Assembly: GCF_010993975.1 (NCBI RefSeq)
Contig: NZ_JAACZO010000011.1
Coordinates: 310,001-374,000, forward strand
Direction: 5' to 3'
Source: Halomonas faecis
GTDB taxonomy: Bacteria; Pseudomonadota; Gammaproteobacteria; Pseudomonadales; Halomonadaceae
Length of the DNA: 64,000 nucleotides
In this document: piece after piece, positions 19,921 to 29,602 of the stretch
Layout: each line of letters starts with the position of its first letter
Numbering within the stretch: position 1 is the stretch's first letter
Made by a program: the position numbers and the translations under genes
Notes under the pieces: generated by a model
What the model was told of the DNA's origin: nothing
The model's input: only the letters and a program-made list of their open reading frames with translations
Database searches by the model: none

Positions 19921-19935
19921 GAGGTGACAGTCAGC

Positions 19936-20787
19936 ATGACCTCCCACCGACTGCGGGGAGAGCGCCTCTGTGTCGGCTACGAGAGTCGCCGCGTTCTCGA
20001 CGAAGTGGACTTCCAGGTTGCCGAGGGACGTCTGACGATCCTGCTCGGCCCCAACGGCAGCGGCAAGTCGACCCTGCTCAAGACGCTGGCACGCACGCTC
20101 GGTCCGCAGCGCGGTCAGGTACTGCTCGACGGCAAGGACCTCCACCGCACGCCCACCCGCGACGTCGCTCGCAAGCTCGGCATACTGCCGCAGAGCCCCA
20201 CCGCTCCCGAGGGGCTGACGGTACGCGAACTGGTCGGCATGGGGCGCTTTCCCCACCAGCGACTGTGGCGTCAATGGTCGCGCGAAGACGAGCGAGCGGT
20301 GAACGACGCCATGTCCATCGCACGGGTCACGGAGTTCGCCTCGCGACCCGTGGACTCCCTCTCCGGCGGCCAGCGTCAGCGCTGCTGGATCGCCATGGTG
20401 CTGGCTCAGGAAACCGAACTCTTGCTGCTCGACGAACCGACCACCTTCCTCGACCTGAAAGTTCAGGTCGATCTGCTCGAACTGCTGGCACACCTGGCCC
20501 ACGACCAGGGCCGCACGCTGCTGGTCGTATTACACGACCTGAACCTGGCCGCAGCCTATGCCGACGAGCTGGTGATGATGCGCGATGGACGCATCATGGA
20601 TGGAGGCAGCCCCGAAGCGGTTTTCACTGCCGCCAGGCTCAAGCAGGTTTTCGACCTCGATGCCCACGTGATTCGCGACCCCCACACCCAGCGTCTGGTT
20701 TGCGTACCGGCAATCTCCCACTCGTCTGCATCGCCATTGGCAAGCACTCCCACTCCCCAGACGGCGACGGCTCTGTCTCGGACATGA
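19936..20787 (+). CDS. FecE/FepC-like iron-siderophore ABC ATPase
   Basis: 283 residues from the ATG at 19936 (a GTG 12 bases upstream is in frame, but GAGGTGA there is the ribosome site for the ATG). Walker A GPNGSGKS lies near residue 38, Q-loop LPQSP near 84, signature LSGGQRQR near 143, Walker B LLLLDEPTTFLDL near 163, and the H-loop VLHDLNLAAAYAD near 200. The DEPTTFLDL form is FecE/FepC-like. It is transcribed divergently from the binding protein-permease operon and is the natural ATPase partner of that pair. The last about 25 residues are a Ser/Thr/Pro tail not needed by the fold. Confidence 0.92.
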   Translation: MTSHRLRGERLCVGYESRRVLDEVDFQVAEGRLTILLGPNGSGKSTLLKTLARTLGPQRGQVLLDGKDLHRTPTRDVARKLGILPQSPTAPEGLTVRELVGMGRFPHQRLWRQWSREDERAVNDAMSIARVTEFASRPVDSLSGGQRQRCWIAMVLAQETELLLLDEPTTFLDLKVQVDLLELLAHLAHDQGRTLLVVLHDLNLAAAYADELVMMRDGRIMDGGSPEAVFTAARLKQVFDLDAHVIRDPHTQRLVCVPAISHSSASPLASTPTPQTATALSRT

Positions 20788-20828
20788 TTTTACGAGGCCC
20801 TTGACCTCAAAGCGCTGTAACGAGCGCT

Positions 20829-20851
20829 GCGCCCGGCCAGAGGCCGGGCGC
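20829..20851. terminator. Hairpin between convergent genes
   Basis: A 10-bp stem, gcgcccggcc / ggccgggcgc, with an aga loop lies between the ATPase stop (20787) and the receptor stop (20877). No T-tract is evident on either strand, so termination is inferred from position. Confidence 0.5.
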
Positions 20852-20876
20852 GGGACTGGGCCGTTCGGATGGCAAC

Positions 20877-22949
20877 CTACCAGCGATAGCTCAGGCTACC
20901 GATCACACTGCGGGATTCGCCGTAGTAGCACCAGAAGTCACAGCTGGCGACATACTCTTCATCGGTGACGTTGTTCACGTTGACCTGGGCGGTCCAGTGA
21001 CGGTTGAAGTCATAGCTGGCCATGGCGTCACCGACCGTGTAATCGGGTATGGTGATGCCTCCATCCACTGATTCCCCGGCATGGCGAACCCCCGCGCCAA
21101 CGTTCAAGCCATTCAGCGCCGTTCCCGCGAAATCGTAGTTCAGCCAGGCGGACGCCATATGGCGAGGGATCAACGCCTTACGATTGTCATCCTTGTCGCG
21201 TGCATCCGTGTAGGTGTAAGCCGCCGTCAGCTTGAGCGCGTCAGTGAGATAGCCCACCCCCTCGAGCTCGAATCCGCTGGAAGTCGTCTCGCCTTCCTGC
21301 TTTTGGTAGCCACCAGCCGTTGTTGCAAAGGAGTTCGATTCTTCGATATCGAAGAGCGCCGCCGATACATAGCCATCCCAGTCGAACGGTGCGTACTTGA
21401 CACCGAACTCCCATTGTTCGCCTTCTATCTGATCGAAGCCAGCACCGGTAATATCGGTTTCCGCAATCGGGCGGAAGGATTCGGTGTAGCTGAGGTAGGG
21501 GTTCAGACCGTTGTCGCCGAGGTACATGACGCCGCCGGACCAGGTAGTCGCGGTCTGGGTTTCATCCACGGTCTTGTTATCGCGCTCGGATTCGTTGCGT
21601 ACATCGGCGTTATCGTAGCGAACGGCCCCCAGCAATACCCAGCGATCGTCGATGCGAAGCTGGTCCTGTAGATAGAGCCCCAATTGTTCCTTGTCGATCT
21701 GACGACGCGTCAACTGATCGTCAGGTACCGGGGCGATATCTCCCTGAGGATCGAAGATATCGACGACATCATAGAAAAAACTGTCAAATTCCTTTCCGTC
21801 GAGGCTGAGATCCTGGTAGTCCACCCCAAGCAACAGCGTATTCTCCATACGTTCGGTATACCACTTGCCGACCATGCGGTTGTCGACGGTAAAGCTGTCG
21901 ATTTCGCCATCACGCTGAAGGTGACCGCGATTCGCCGTCTGTCCGTCGCCGGTCCCCATCATCATATAAGAACTGCGCAAATCCAGATCGAGATGGCTGT
22001 AACGGAAGTCCTGCTCGAAACGCCAGGTATCATCAAACTGATGCTCGAATTCGTAACCGATGGCCGATTGGGTATGCTCGTCCTTGTCGTAGTCGGGAGC
22101 GCCATAGTTGGTCTGCGGATCCACCTTGCCGAATGGCGTATCCTGGACGGTACCGTAGGCCAGTTTGAAGGGATTGACGGGAACGCCGTCGTCCTTCTGG
22201 AAGCTGGCCAGCACGGTCAACTGGGTATCGTCGGAGATATCCCATTCGAGACTGGGCGCCAGGTAGAAACGTTCGTTATCGGTATCGTCCAGGTCGCCGT
22301 CACGTTCCTTGTACAGGCCTACCAGGCGGTAGCGTACGTCGCCCTCTTCGGTGGCGGGCCCCGAGGTATCGAAGGCGAACTGACGGTGATTGCGATTGCC
22401 AGCCTGTATCTCGATCTCGCCCTGCGGCTCGCCCGTGGGCCGTTTGCTGACGGCATTGATCAAGCCACCGGACGGCGCCTCGCCATAGAGGATAGACGAC
22501 GGCCCCTTGAAGACTTCCACCCGCCCCAGACCATAGGGCTCGGGTAGCCACTGAAAATATCCCGCGCGATAGACGCGCAGACCGTCCAGATAGGTGGCCT
22601 GGTCGAAGCCCCTGACCTTGAACCAGTCGGTGTTGTTATCCGCTCCGTAGTGGCCGGAGAGGACGCCGGAGCGATAGCGGAAGGTCTCGTCGAGCTGTTG
22701 GACATTGCGCTTATCGAGCTCCTCACGCTCGACGATGGAGACCGGGCGTGGCGTCTCGACCAGCGGAGACGCCACCTTCAACGCGGTGCCGACCACCACC
22801 ATGGTTTCCGTATCGGTTTCCATGGCCTCCTCCTGAGCCTGAGCGATCAGGGGAACCGAGAGCAGGATGCCCGAGATCGACACGCTGATCGCGCGACGGA
22901 CGGCAACGGTAAGCGGCTGCATGGCAACAGAATGGGGTGACGGATGCAT
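20877..22949 (-). CDS. TonB-dependent ferrichrome/ferrioxamine-type receptor
   Basis: 690 residues. The signal peptide runs to about residue 39 (LIAQAQ); an internal ATG nine codons in would shorten its N-region. There is no STN domain. TonB box TETMVVVGTAL lies near 46-56. The plug has ETPRPVSIVEREEL and RVEVFKGPSSILYGEAPSGG (near 148), and the barrel ends in IGSLSYRW. The late Cys pair CDFWC and the terminal motif resemble FhuA/FoxA-type receptors. It converges on the importer ATPase and has its own Fur-like site at 22997-23015. Confidence 0.92.
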   Translation of the reverse strand: MHPSPHSVAMQPLTVAVRRAISVSISGILLSVPLIAQAQEEAMETDTETMVVVGTALKVASPLVETPRPVSIVEREELDKRNVQQLDETFRYRSGVLSGHYGADNNTDWFKVRGFDQATYLDGLRVYRAGYFQWLPEPYGLGRVEVFKGPSSILYGEAPSGGLINAVSKRPTGEPQGEIEIQAGNRNHRQFAFDTSGPATEEGDVRYRLVGLYKERDGDLDDTDNERFYLAPSLEWDISDDTQLTVLASFQKDDGVPVNPFKLAYGTVQDTPFGKVDPQTNYGAPDYDKDEHTQSAIGYEFEHQFDDTWRFEQDFRYSHLDLDLRSSYMMMGTGDGQTANRGHLQRDGEIDSFTVDNRMVGKWYTERMENTLLLGVDYQDLSLDGKEFDSFFYDVVDIFDPQGDIAPVPDDQLTRRQIDKEQLGLYLQDQLRIDDRWVLLGAVRYDNADVRNESERDNKTVDETQTATTWSGGVMYLGDNGLNPYLSYTESFRPIAETDITGAGFDQIEGEQWEFGVKYAPFDWDGYVSAALFDIEESNSFATTAGGYQKQEGETTSSGFELEGVGYLTDALKLTAAYTYTDARDKDDNRKALIPRHMASAWLNYDFAGTALNGLNVGAGVRHAGESVDGGITIPDYTVGDAMASYDFNRHWTAQVNVNNVTDEEYVASCDFWCYYGESRSVIGSLSYRW

Positions 22950-22996
22950 ATGTCTATCTCTGGCAGGATTGAATGGAACGGGATGGGACCAGAGAT

Positions 22997-23015
22997 ATGA
23001 TAAGCGTTCTCACTT
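22997..23015 (-). promoter_or_regulatory. Fur-box-like site upstream of the 20877-22949 receptor
   Basis: The bases atgataagcgttctcactt combine GATAAG and TTCTCA half sites. The site lies about 50 bases upstream of the start at 22949. Confidence 0.55.
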
Positions 23016-23189
23016 ATATCGACAATTGAAACTCTCTCATTTGCATGGGCAAACGGCTCTTTTTTGAGTGCGGTCAACAAGACGACAGAGCGCCATCGCC
23101 CCGATGCCACGCAACCGACGAGGACACCGAGAGACCGATGGCGCACTCCGCACCGAACGCCGGATGGTCGAGCGCAGGCAATCTCTCAG

Positions 23190-24056
23190 TTACTTGGCGA
23201 ACACCACCGTGCGTCTGGCGTGCAGGAATACCCGCCGCTCGAGGTGGTAAGCCACGGCTCTGGCCAGGGTCAGACATTCCACGTCGCGCCCCTTGGCCAC
23301 CAGGTCTTCCGGGTAGTCGGCATGGCTGACCGGCTCAACGCCCTGGGTGATGATCGGCCCCTCGTCGAGATCGTCATTGATGTAGTGAGCGGTAGCGCCG
23401 ACCAGCTTGACGCCCTTCTCGTAGGCCTGATGGTAGGGCTTGGCACCCTTGAAACCCGGCAGCAGGGAGTGGTGGATGTTGATCGCTCGGCCGGCGAGCC
23501 GCTCGCACATCTCGCTGGACAGCACTTGCATGTAGCGAGCCAGGATCACCAGCTCCGCGCCGGTTTCCTCGATCACCTGCCAGACCTGGGCCTCCTGCTC
23601 GGCCTTGGTCTCGGGCGTGATCGGAAAATGGTAATAGGGCAAGCCATGCCAGTGGGCCAGTGACTGCAGATCCGGGTGGTTGGAGACCACGGCCCGGATG
23701 TCGATGGGCAACTGACCGGTGCGGTAACGATACAGCAGGTCGTTGAGGCAGTGATCGGCCTTGGAGACCATGATCACCACCGGCGTGCGCGCCTCCGGGG
23801 CGGTGAGCTCGAAGGCCATCTCGAACTCGTCCGCCCGGGGTGCGAAGGCAGCCTGGAAGGCCTGCGCATCGAAGTCGGAGTCCTGAGGCCGGAACTCGGT
23901 GCGGATGAAGAAGCGCTCGCCGTGGCGATCGTCGAAGGAGTGCTGCTCGGTGATGTAACAGCGCCTTTCCTTCAGGAATCGAGTGACCACGTCGACGGTG
24001 CCCAGGCGGCTCGGGCACTGGGCGGTGAGAATCCAGGTATCGGCACTACGGCTCAT
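23190..24056 (-). CDS. purU: Formyltetrahydrofolate deformylase
   Basis: 288 residues from the ATG at 24056 (AGGAGA ribosome site). An N-terminal ACT domain (about 5-80) is followed by the formyl-transferase fold. The catalytic region INIHHSLLPGFKGAKPYHQA lies near 207, with the Asp in INDDLDEGPIITQ near 240. It hydrolyses 10-formyl-tetrahydrofolate to formate and tetrahydrofolate. As last gene of glyA-soxB-D-A-G-purU it would free tetrahydrofolate during sarcosine oxidation and pass formate to the formate dehydrogenase encoded at 36084-40668. Confidence 0.95.
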   Translation of the reverse strand: MSRSADTWILTAQCPSRLGTVDVVTRFLKERRCYITEQHSFDDRHGERFFIRTEFRPQDSDFDAQAFQAAFAPRADEFEMAFELTAPEARTPVVIMVSKADHCLNDLLYRYRTGQLPIDIRAVVSNHPDLQSLAHWHGLPYYHFPITPETKAEQEAQVWQVIEETGAELVILARYMQVLSSEMCERLAGRAINIHHSLLPGFKGAKPYHQAYEKGVKLVGATAHYINDDLDEGPIITQGVEPVSHADYPEDLVAKGRDVECLTLARAVAYHLERRVFLHARRTVVFAK

Positions 24057-24075
24057 GGCGAGTCTCCTGATGAAG

Positions 24076-24100
24076 CAGGCCGGGAGCAAACCCCGGCCTG
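24076..24100. repeat. Intergenic hairpin between soxG and purU
   Basis: Inverted repeat caggccggg / cccggcctg with a 7-base loop lies in the 57-base gap. It is not followed by a T-tract, so it is more likely an mRNA stability or attenuation element than a full stop. Confidence 0.5.
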
Positions 24101-24113
24101 GAAAGCCCTCGGA

Positions 24114-24764
24114 TCAGCGCTCGACGCCGATGCCGTACTCCTCGCCGGCATCCAGCAGCCAACGATAGGTGTAGTCGGCGAAACTACGACGGACCACCAG
24201 TTCCCAACGCTGCTCGTCGGGACGGCGCAGAATCACCGTGGCCTTGGCGAAGACGGTGGTGACGCCCTTGCCCACCGGGAAGTGGCTGGGATGCACATCG
24301 TAGATCACCGACTTCATCAGCAGCTCGCGAGCTGCCTCGCCCGTCAGCTCGACCAGAGTCTGGCCGCCGCTGACGTTGCTGATGGCGAAGTGGGCGCCGC
24401 CCAAGGACTCACGCAGGCGGTTCTCCAGCGCGAACTCCTCGCCCCCGGGCACGATGACCAACCACTCGTCCGGGGAGATCCACTGGATGGAGCGCTGGCC
24501 ATCGGCGTCATGGACCAGGCCCTGGGGCTCGCCGGGCAGCGGGATGCCGAGCACCTCGCGGACCGCCTCGTCGAGGACGATGGCCCCGCCGCGCAGCACC
24601 AGGTGGCCAAGGAAGGGCCGCTCGCGCAGCACCACCCGGCTCTTGGCGGTGGGCGCCGGCGCCCCCGAGCGGCGATAGGAGTAGGCCAGCGGCGATTCCA
24701 CCGGAATCTTGGCTTGGGTGCGGGTATCGAAGGTTCTGACCTTCTCGGCAGCGGTATTAGACAT
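24114..24764 (-). CDS. soxG: Sarcosine oxidase gamma subunit
   Basis: 216 residues, normal for SoxG. The start at 24764 overlaps the soxA stop by 8 bases; a longer frame further into soxA is rejected. GcvT-like fold features are SPDEWLVIVPGG near residue 97 and YTYRWLLDAGEEYGI near the end. It is the small subunit of heterotetrameric sarcosine oxidase, in the cytoplasm. Confidence 0.93.
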   Translation of the reverse strand: MSNTAAEKVRTFDTRTQAKIPVESPLAYSYRRSGAPAPTAKSRVVLRERPFLGHLVLRGGAIVLDEAVREVLGIPLPGEPQGLVHDADGQRSIQWISPDEWLVIVPGGEEFALENRLRESLGGAHFAISNVSGGQTLVELTGEAARELLMKSVIYDVHPSHFPVGKGVTTVFAKATVILRRPDEQRWELVVRRSFADYTYRWLLDAGEEYGIGVER

Positions 24765-27700
24765 TCTGGCGCTCTCCCTTGGGGTCGACGAAGATCGGGC
24801 TGACGATTTCGGCCTCATGGACCTGGCCGTCGGCCATGGGCAGATAGACGGTCTCGCCCATCTTCTGCTGACCGCCCTTGACCACGGCCAGAGCGAAGCC
24901 GCTGTCCAGAGTCGGGCTGTAGTAGCTGGAAGTCACGTGCCCCACCATGGGCATGGGGATGGCATGGTGGGGGTCGAAGACGATCTGGGCCCCCTCCTCC
25001 AGCACCACCAGGGGATCCTTCGGCCGGAGGCCCACCAACTGCTTGCGGTCGCTGCGCGCGGTGTCAGGGCGTGACAGGGCACGCTTGCCGATCCAGGAGA
25101 ACGGCTTGTCGTAGCCGATCGCCCACTGCATGCCCAGGTCCTCCGGGGTCACCGAGCCATCGGTATCCTGTCCGGCGATGATGAACCCCTTTTCCGCCCT
25201 CAAGACGTGCATCGTCTCCGTTCCGTAGGGCGTCAGGCCGTACTTGTCGCCATGGGCGAACAGCGTCTCCCAGACGTGCAGGGCATAGTTGGCCTGGACA
25301 TTGATCTCGAAGGCCAGCTCGCCGGTGAAGGAGATGCGGAACACCCGCGCCGGCACCCCGGCGACGACGCCCTCGCGCCAATCCATGAACTTGAAGGACT
25401 CGCGATCCAGGTCCATGTCCGTTATTTCGGCCAGCAGCTTGCGCGCCTCCGGCCCGGTGATGGTCATGGTCGCCCAATGGTCGGTCACCGAGTTGAAGGT
25501 GACCTCCAGCTCCGGCCACTCGGTCTGGTGCCACAGCTCCAGCCACTCCAGCACCGTGGCCGCGCCGCCGGTGGTGGTGGTCATCAGAAAGTGGTTCTCG
25601 CCCAGGCAACTGGTGGTGCCGTCGTCGAACACCATGCCGTCGTCCTTGCACATCAGACCGTAGCGGACGCGGCCGGGGGCCAACTTGGCCCACTTGTTGG
25701 TGTAGACCCGCCCCAGGAACTCCCGGGCGTCGGGGCCCTGGATGTCGATCTTGCCGAGCGTCGAGGCGTCGAGGATGCCGACCTTCTCGCGCACCGCCCG
25801 ACACTCGCGGGCCACCGCTTCCTCCATGCTCTCGCGTTCGCCGCTGACGGCGCTGGCGCGGGCTTTGGGAAAATACCAGGGGCGCTTCCACTGGCCCACG
25901 TCCTCGAACTCAGCGCCGTGCTCCACGTGCCACTGGTGCATCGCAGTGTAACGTTCGGGATCGAACAGCTCGCGGCAGTGGCGACCGACGATGGCGCCGA
26001 AGGTGACCGGGGTGTAGTTGGGGCGGAACACCGTGGTGCCCACCTCGGGGATCGTCTTGCCCAGGCAGCGCGCGGCGATGGCCATGCCGTTGATGTTGCC
26101 GAGCTTGCCCTGGTCGGTGCCGAAGCCCATGGCGGTGTAGCGCTTGACGTGCTCGATGGATTCGAAGCCCTCGCGGGTGGCGAGTTCGATGGCCGCCGCG
26201 GTCACGTCGTTCTGCAGGTCGACGAACTGCTTGGGCCCGCGCAGGGTCGGCTTCTCGTGGGGCACCTGGTAGAGCGCGCAGGCCTTGCCTTCGCGGATGG
26301 CGTCGGCCCGGGGCAGCTCGATGGTGTCGGCGCACCTGCCCAGCGCTGTCAGCGCCTCGCACGCCTTGGCCATGCCATCGGCCATGCCCTCGGCCAGGTC
26401 ATGCACGCCGCGGGCGCTGCCGGCAGCGTGCACGCCCTTCACCAGGCCGGGCACGAAACCGAGAATCTCGTCGTTCCAGGTCGGCCGGGCGCCGGTGTGG
26501 GAAGCCAGATGGATCACCGGACTGTAGCCGCCGGAGCTGGCGATGGTATCGCAGGCCAGGGTCTCGGCCTGACCGGTGACCCTGAAAGCTTCGGCATCGA
26601 TGGTGGCAACACGGGCGCCGCTGACGCGCTTGTCTCCCTTGGCCTCGAGCACCGCCGCGCCTTCGATGATGCGAATGCCGCGGGCACGAGCCTGCTCGAC
26701 CAGCTCACCGTCCGGATTGCGGCGCGCATCGACGATGGCCACGACCTCGCGGCCGGCCTCGAGCCAATCCAGAGCGGCACGGTAGGCGTGGTCGTTGCTG
26801 GTGGAAAGCACCAGCTCGTTGCCCGGCACCACCCCGTAGCGGCGGATGTATATGGAAACCGCCCCGGCCACCAGGTTGCCCGGCACGTCGTTGCCCGCGT
26901 AGACCAGCGGTCGCTCGTGGGCACCGGTAGCCAGCAGCACCTGGCCGGCACGCACGCGGTGCATGCGCGAGCGCGAGGGGCGATGACCGTCCACGGTGGG
27001 TGCCGTCTCGCCGAGATGCTCGGTACGCCGCTCGTGCAGGGTCACGAAGTGATGATCGTGATAGCCGTTGGCGGTGGTGCGGGCCAGCAATGTGACGTTG
27101 TCGCACTCGGTGAGTTCGGCGATCACCTGCTCGGCCCACTGGGCGGCGGGCCGGTCATCGAGCAACTCGCGGGTGTCGAGCAGCGAACCGCCCAGTTCCT
27201 CCTGCTCGTCACACAGGATCACCCGGGCACCGGCTCGCGCCGCGGTGAGCGCCGCCGCCAAACCGGCCGGACCGCCGCCGATCACCAGCAGGTCGCAGTG
27301 CTGGTTGAGGTGGTCATAGCCGTCCGGATCTTGCTCCATGGGGCTGCGCCCCAGGCCCGCCCCTTTGCGGATGACCTTCTCGTAGGTCATCCACAGCGAG
27401 GCCGGAGCCATGAAGGTCTTGTAGTAGAAGCCCGGCGGCATGAACTGGCCACCCAGCTTGCCGACCAGGCTCATCAGGTCGCGCTGGACGTTGGGCCAGC
27501 CGTTGGTGCTGCATGCCTCGAGGCCATCGTAAAGCGTCTGCTGGGTCGCGCGCACGTTGGGCACCTGGGCCGCCTCGGTGGTGCCGAGCTGGACCACCGC
27601 GTTGGGCTCCTCGGCGCCGGCGGCGACGATGCCGCGCGGCCGCGAGTACTTGAAGCTGCGATTGACGATGTCGACGCCGTTGGCGAGCAGCGCCGAGGCC

Positions 27701-27807
27701 AGGGTATCTCCGGCATGCCCCTCATGGGCCTTGCCGTTGAAGGTGAAGCTCAGCTTGCGGGTACGGTCGATGCGACCGCCCTGGGTGAGGCGATTGAGCT
27801 GGCTCAT
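24757..27807 (-). CDS. soxA: Sarcosine oxidase alpha subunit
   Basis: 1016 residues, near the usual 965-1005. The N-terminal 2Fe-2S-ferredoxin-like domain (about 10-110, without the Cys set) is followed by a dinucleotide-binding domain (LLVIGGGPAGLAAALTAAR near 172). The C-terminal GcvT-like folate-binding half (about 620-1000) has DASTLGKIDIQGPDA near 675 and FRISFTGELAFEI near 830. With SoxB, D and G it oxidises sarcosine to glycine, giving 5,10-methylene-tetrahydrofolate and H2O2. It overlaps soxD by 4 bases. Confidence 0.97.
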   Translation of the reverse strand: MSQLNRLTQGGRIDRTRKLSFTFNGKAHEGHAGDTLASALLANGVDIVNRSFKYSRPRGIVAAGAEEPNAVVQLGTTEAAQVPNVRATQQTLYDGLEACSTNGWPNVQRDLMSLVGKLGGQFMPPGFYYKTFMAPASLWMTYEKVIRKGAGLGRSPMEQDPDGYDHLNQHCDLLVIGGGPAGLAAALTAARAGARVILCDEQEELGGSLLDTRELLDDRPAAQWAEQVIAELTECDNVTLLARTTANGYHDHHFVTLHERRTEHLGETAPTVDGHRPSRSRMHRVRAGQVLLATGAHERPLVYAGNDVPGNLVAGAVSIYIRRYGVVPGNELVLSTSNDHAYRAALDWLEAGREVVAIVDARRNPDGELVEQARARGIRIIEGAAVLEAKGDKRVSGARVATIDAEAFRVTGQAETLACDTIASSGGYSPVIHLASHTGARPTWNDEILGFVPGLVKGVHAAGSARGVHDLAEGMADGMAKACEALTALGRCADTIELPRADAIREGKACALYQVPHEKPTLRGPKQFVDLQNDVTAAAIELATREGFESIEHVKRYTAMGFGTDQGKLGNINGMAIAARCLGKTIPEVGTTVFRPNYTPVTFGAIVGRHCRELFDPERYTAMHQWHVEHGAEFEDVGQWKRPWYFPKARASAVSGERESMEEAVARECRAVREKVGILDASTLGKIDIQGPDAREFLGRVYTNKWAKLAPGRVRYGLMCKDDGMVFDDGTTSCLGENHFLMTTTTGGAATVLEWLELWHQTEWPELEVTFNSVTDHWATMTITGPEARKLLAEITDMDLDRESFKFMDWREGVVAGVPARVFRISFTGELAFEINVQANYALHVWETLFAHGDKYGLTPYGTETMHVLRAEKGFIIAGQDTDGSVTPEDLGMQWAIGYDKPFSWIGKRALSRPDTARSDRKQLVGLRPKDPLVVLEEGAQIVFDPHHAIPMPMVGHVTSSYYSPTLDSGFALAVVKGGQQKMGETVYLPMADGQVHEAEIVSPIFVDPKGERQNV

Positions 27808-28154
27808 GCGCGGACTCCATCACAAAGCGATGCCTGTTGGGCGGAGGCGTCGGCCGGCCGGCCTTCGGGGGCCTCGGCGGTGACCGACGGCCGTTCGCCC
27901 ATCTTGTAGGTCTCGAGGATCTCGTAGGTCACGGTGTGGCGGGTGACGTTGAAGAACTTGCGGCAGCCCACGGCGTGCACCCACAGTTCGTGGTGGATGC
28001 CGCGGGGATTGTCGCGGAAGAACAAATAGTCGCCCCACTCTTCATCCGAGCACGCTTCGGGGTCCGCCGGGCGAGCGATGTGCGCCTGGCCCTTGGGGTG
28101 GAATTCCTCTTCCTCGCGGGTCTCGCCGCAGTAGGGGCAGTAGATATGAAGCAT
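27804..28154 (-). CDS. soxD: Sarcosine oxidase delta subunit
   Basis: 116 residues. Zinc-site features are CPYCGETREEEEFH near residues 6-19 and HAVGCRKFF near 60-68, as in SoxD proteins. The C-terminal 20 residues are a non-conserved tail. It overlaps soxA by 4 bases. Unusually, it is separated from soxB by 177 bases that contain a 99-bp structured element (28202-28300). Confidence 0.95.
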   Translation of the reverse strand: MLHIYCPYCGETREEEEFHPKGQAHIARPADPEACSDEEWGDYLFFRDNPRGIHHELWVHAVGCRKFFNVTRHTVTYEILETYKMGERPSVTAEAPEGRPADASAQQASLCDGVRA

Positions 28155-28201
28155 GGTGGTTCTCCCTTGGAGAGACTTTCACTCCGGATCCGATGAGCTT
28201 C

Positions 28202-28300
28202 TCCGGCGACAAGTCTGCGCGAGGGCGCTGTGAACCCATCCCTGGGCGCTACTTTTGCCATCCATGGCAAAAGACCCTCGCTTCGCCTTGCCCCCGGCGC
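28202..28300. repeat. 99-bp structured intergenic element, copy A
   Basis: It fills most of the soxB-soxD gap and pairs with copy B at 49116-49214 (same length, no gaps, 74 of 99 identical). Using element numbering from 28202: outer stem 2-5/93-96 and 9-12/86-89 around a conserved C-C mismatch at 6/92; stem II 18-24/74-80; hairpin III 34-37/42-45; hairpin IV 52-59/64-71. The outer sequences (tccggcgacaag and cccggcgc ends) are nearly identical in both copies, while stems II-IV differ but stay paired. Confidence 0.85.
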
Positions 28301-28331
28301 GCATCTCGAAGCGCCTGTCCTCACGTTGTTC

Positions 28332-29582
28332 TCAATGGGCCACGCCGGCGGCGCCGTGCTCATCGACCAGCGCTCCGGTATGGAAACGGTCGATAGAGAA
28401 CGGCGCGGCCAGCGGATGCATCTCACCCTTGGCCAGGCTGGCGGCGAATACGTGCGCCGACCCCGGCGTCGCCTTGAAGCCACCGGTGCCCCAGCCGCAG
28501 TTGAAGTAGAGCCCCTTGACCTTGGTCTTGGAGAGGATCGGGCAGGCGTCGGGACAGGTATCGACGATGCCGCCCCACTGGCGGTTCATGCGTACCCGCG
28601 AAAAGATCGGGAACATCTCGACGATGGCCTGCAAGGTGTGCTCCACGGTGGGGTAGCTGCCGCGCTGGCCATAGCCGTTGTAGCCGTCGATGCCGGCGCC
28701 GATGACCAGATCGCCCTTGTCGGTCTGGCTGATGTAGCCGTGCACGTGGTTGGACATCACCACGGTGTCGAGCACCGGCTTGAGCGGCTCGGAAACCAGC
28801 GCCTGCAGCGGGTGCGACTCCAGCGGCAGCTTGAGGCCGGCCATCTTCGCCAGCACCCCCGAGTTGCCGGCCGCCACGCAGCCGACAGTCTTGGCCTCGA
28901 TGTCGCCACGATTGGTGTGCACGCCGAACACCTGGCCGTCGCGGATCTTGAAGCCGGTGACCTCGGTCTGCTGCAGGATGTCCACGCCGTGGGCATCGGC
29001 GCCGCGGGCGAAGCCCCAGGCCACGGCGTCGTGCCGGGCAACGCCGGCGCGCGGCTGCCAGGAGGCGCCGAGCACCGGATAGCGGGCGTTCTTGGAGCAG
29101 TTCATGATCGGCACCAGCGCCTGGACGCCCTGGGTATCCAGCACCTCGCTGTCGATACCGTTCAGCCGGTTGGCGTTGACCCGGCGCTGAATGTCGCGCA
29201 TGTCCTGCAGAGTGTGGCCGAGGTTCAAGACGCCGCGCTGGGAGAACATGACGTTGTAGTTGAGGTCCTGAGACAGCCCCTCCCACAGCTTCATGGAGTG
29301 CTCGTAGAGGGCTGCCGCCTCGTCCCACAAATAGTTGGAGCGCACGATGGTGGTATTGCGCGCGGTGTTGCCGCCGCCCAGCCAGCCCTTCTCGATCACG
29401 GCGACATTCCTGATGCCGTGTTCCTTGGCCAGGTAGTAGGCAGTGGCCAGACCATGGCCGCCGCCGCCGACGATGATGACGTCGTACGCTTTTTTGGGCG
29501 TGGGATTGCGCCACTGGCGCTGCCAGTTCTCGTGATGGCTCAGCGCGTGCTTGACCAGCCCGAAGCCTGAATAACGTTGCAT
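28332..29582 (-). CDS. soxB: Sarcosine oxidase beta subunit
   Basis: 416 residues, the family length. The FAD-binding motif [18 protein letters not shown] lies near residues 36-53 and the flavin-linking region near 160-200. The [15 protein letters not shown] motif near 370 is typical of the DadA/SoxB family. It carries the covalent FMN and FAD site where sarcosine is oxidised. First sox gene after glyA, 49 bases downstream of it. Confidence 0.97.
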   Translation of the reverse strand: MQRYSGFGLVKHALSHHENWQRQWRNPTPKKAYDVIIVGGGGHGLATAYYLAKEHGIRNVAVIEKGWLGGGNTARNTTIVRSNYLWDEAAALYEHSMKLWEGLSQDLNYNVMFSQRGVLNLGHTLQDMRDIQRRVNANRLNGIDSEVLDTQGVQALVPIMNCSKNARYPVLGASWQPRAGVARHDAVAWGFARGADAHGVDILQQTEVTGFKIRDGQVFGVHTNRGDIEAKTVGCVAAGNSGVLAKMAGLKLPLESHPLQALVSEPLKPVLDTVVMSNHVHGYISQTDKGDLVIGAGIDGYNGYGQRGSYPTVEHTLQAIVEMFPIFSRVRMNRQWGGIVDTCPDACPILSKTKVKGLYFNCGWGTGGFKATPGSAHVFAASLAKGEMHPLAAPFSIDRFHTGALVDEHGAAGVAH

Positions 29583-29602
29583 AGGGGTCTACTCCTCGAG
29601 GA

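Noticed and set aside
25207..27909. 900-codon + strand open frame opposite soxA
   Set aside because: Product is low-complexity and unlike any protein; it is the antisense shadow of a GC-rich gene. The same applies to long frames at 11138-13627, 29683-31215 and 37005-38960.
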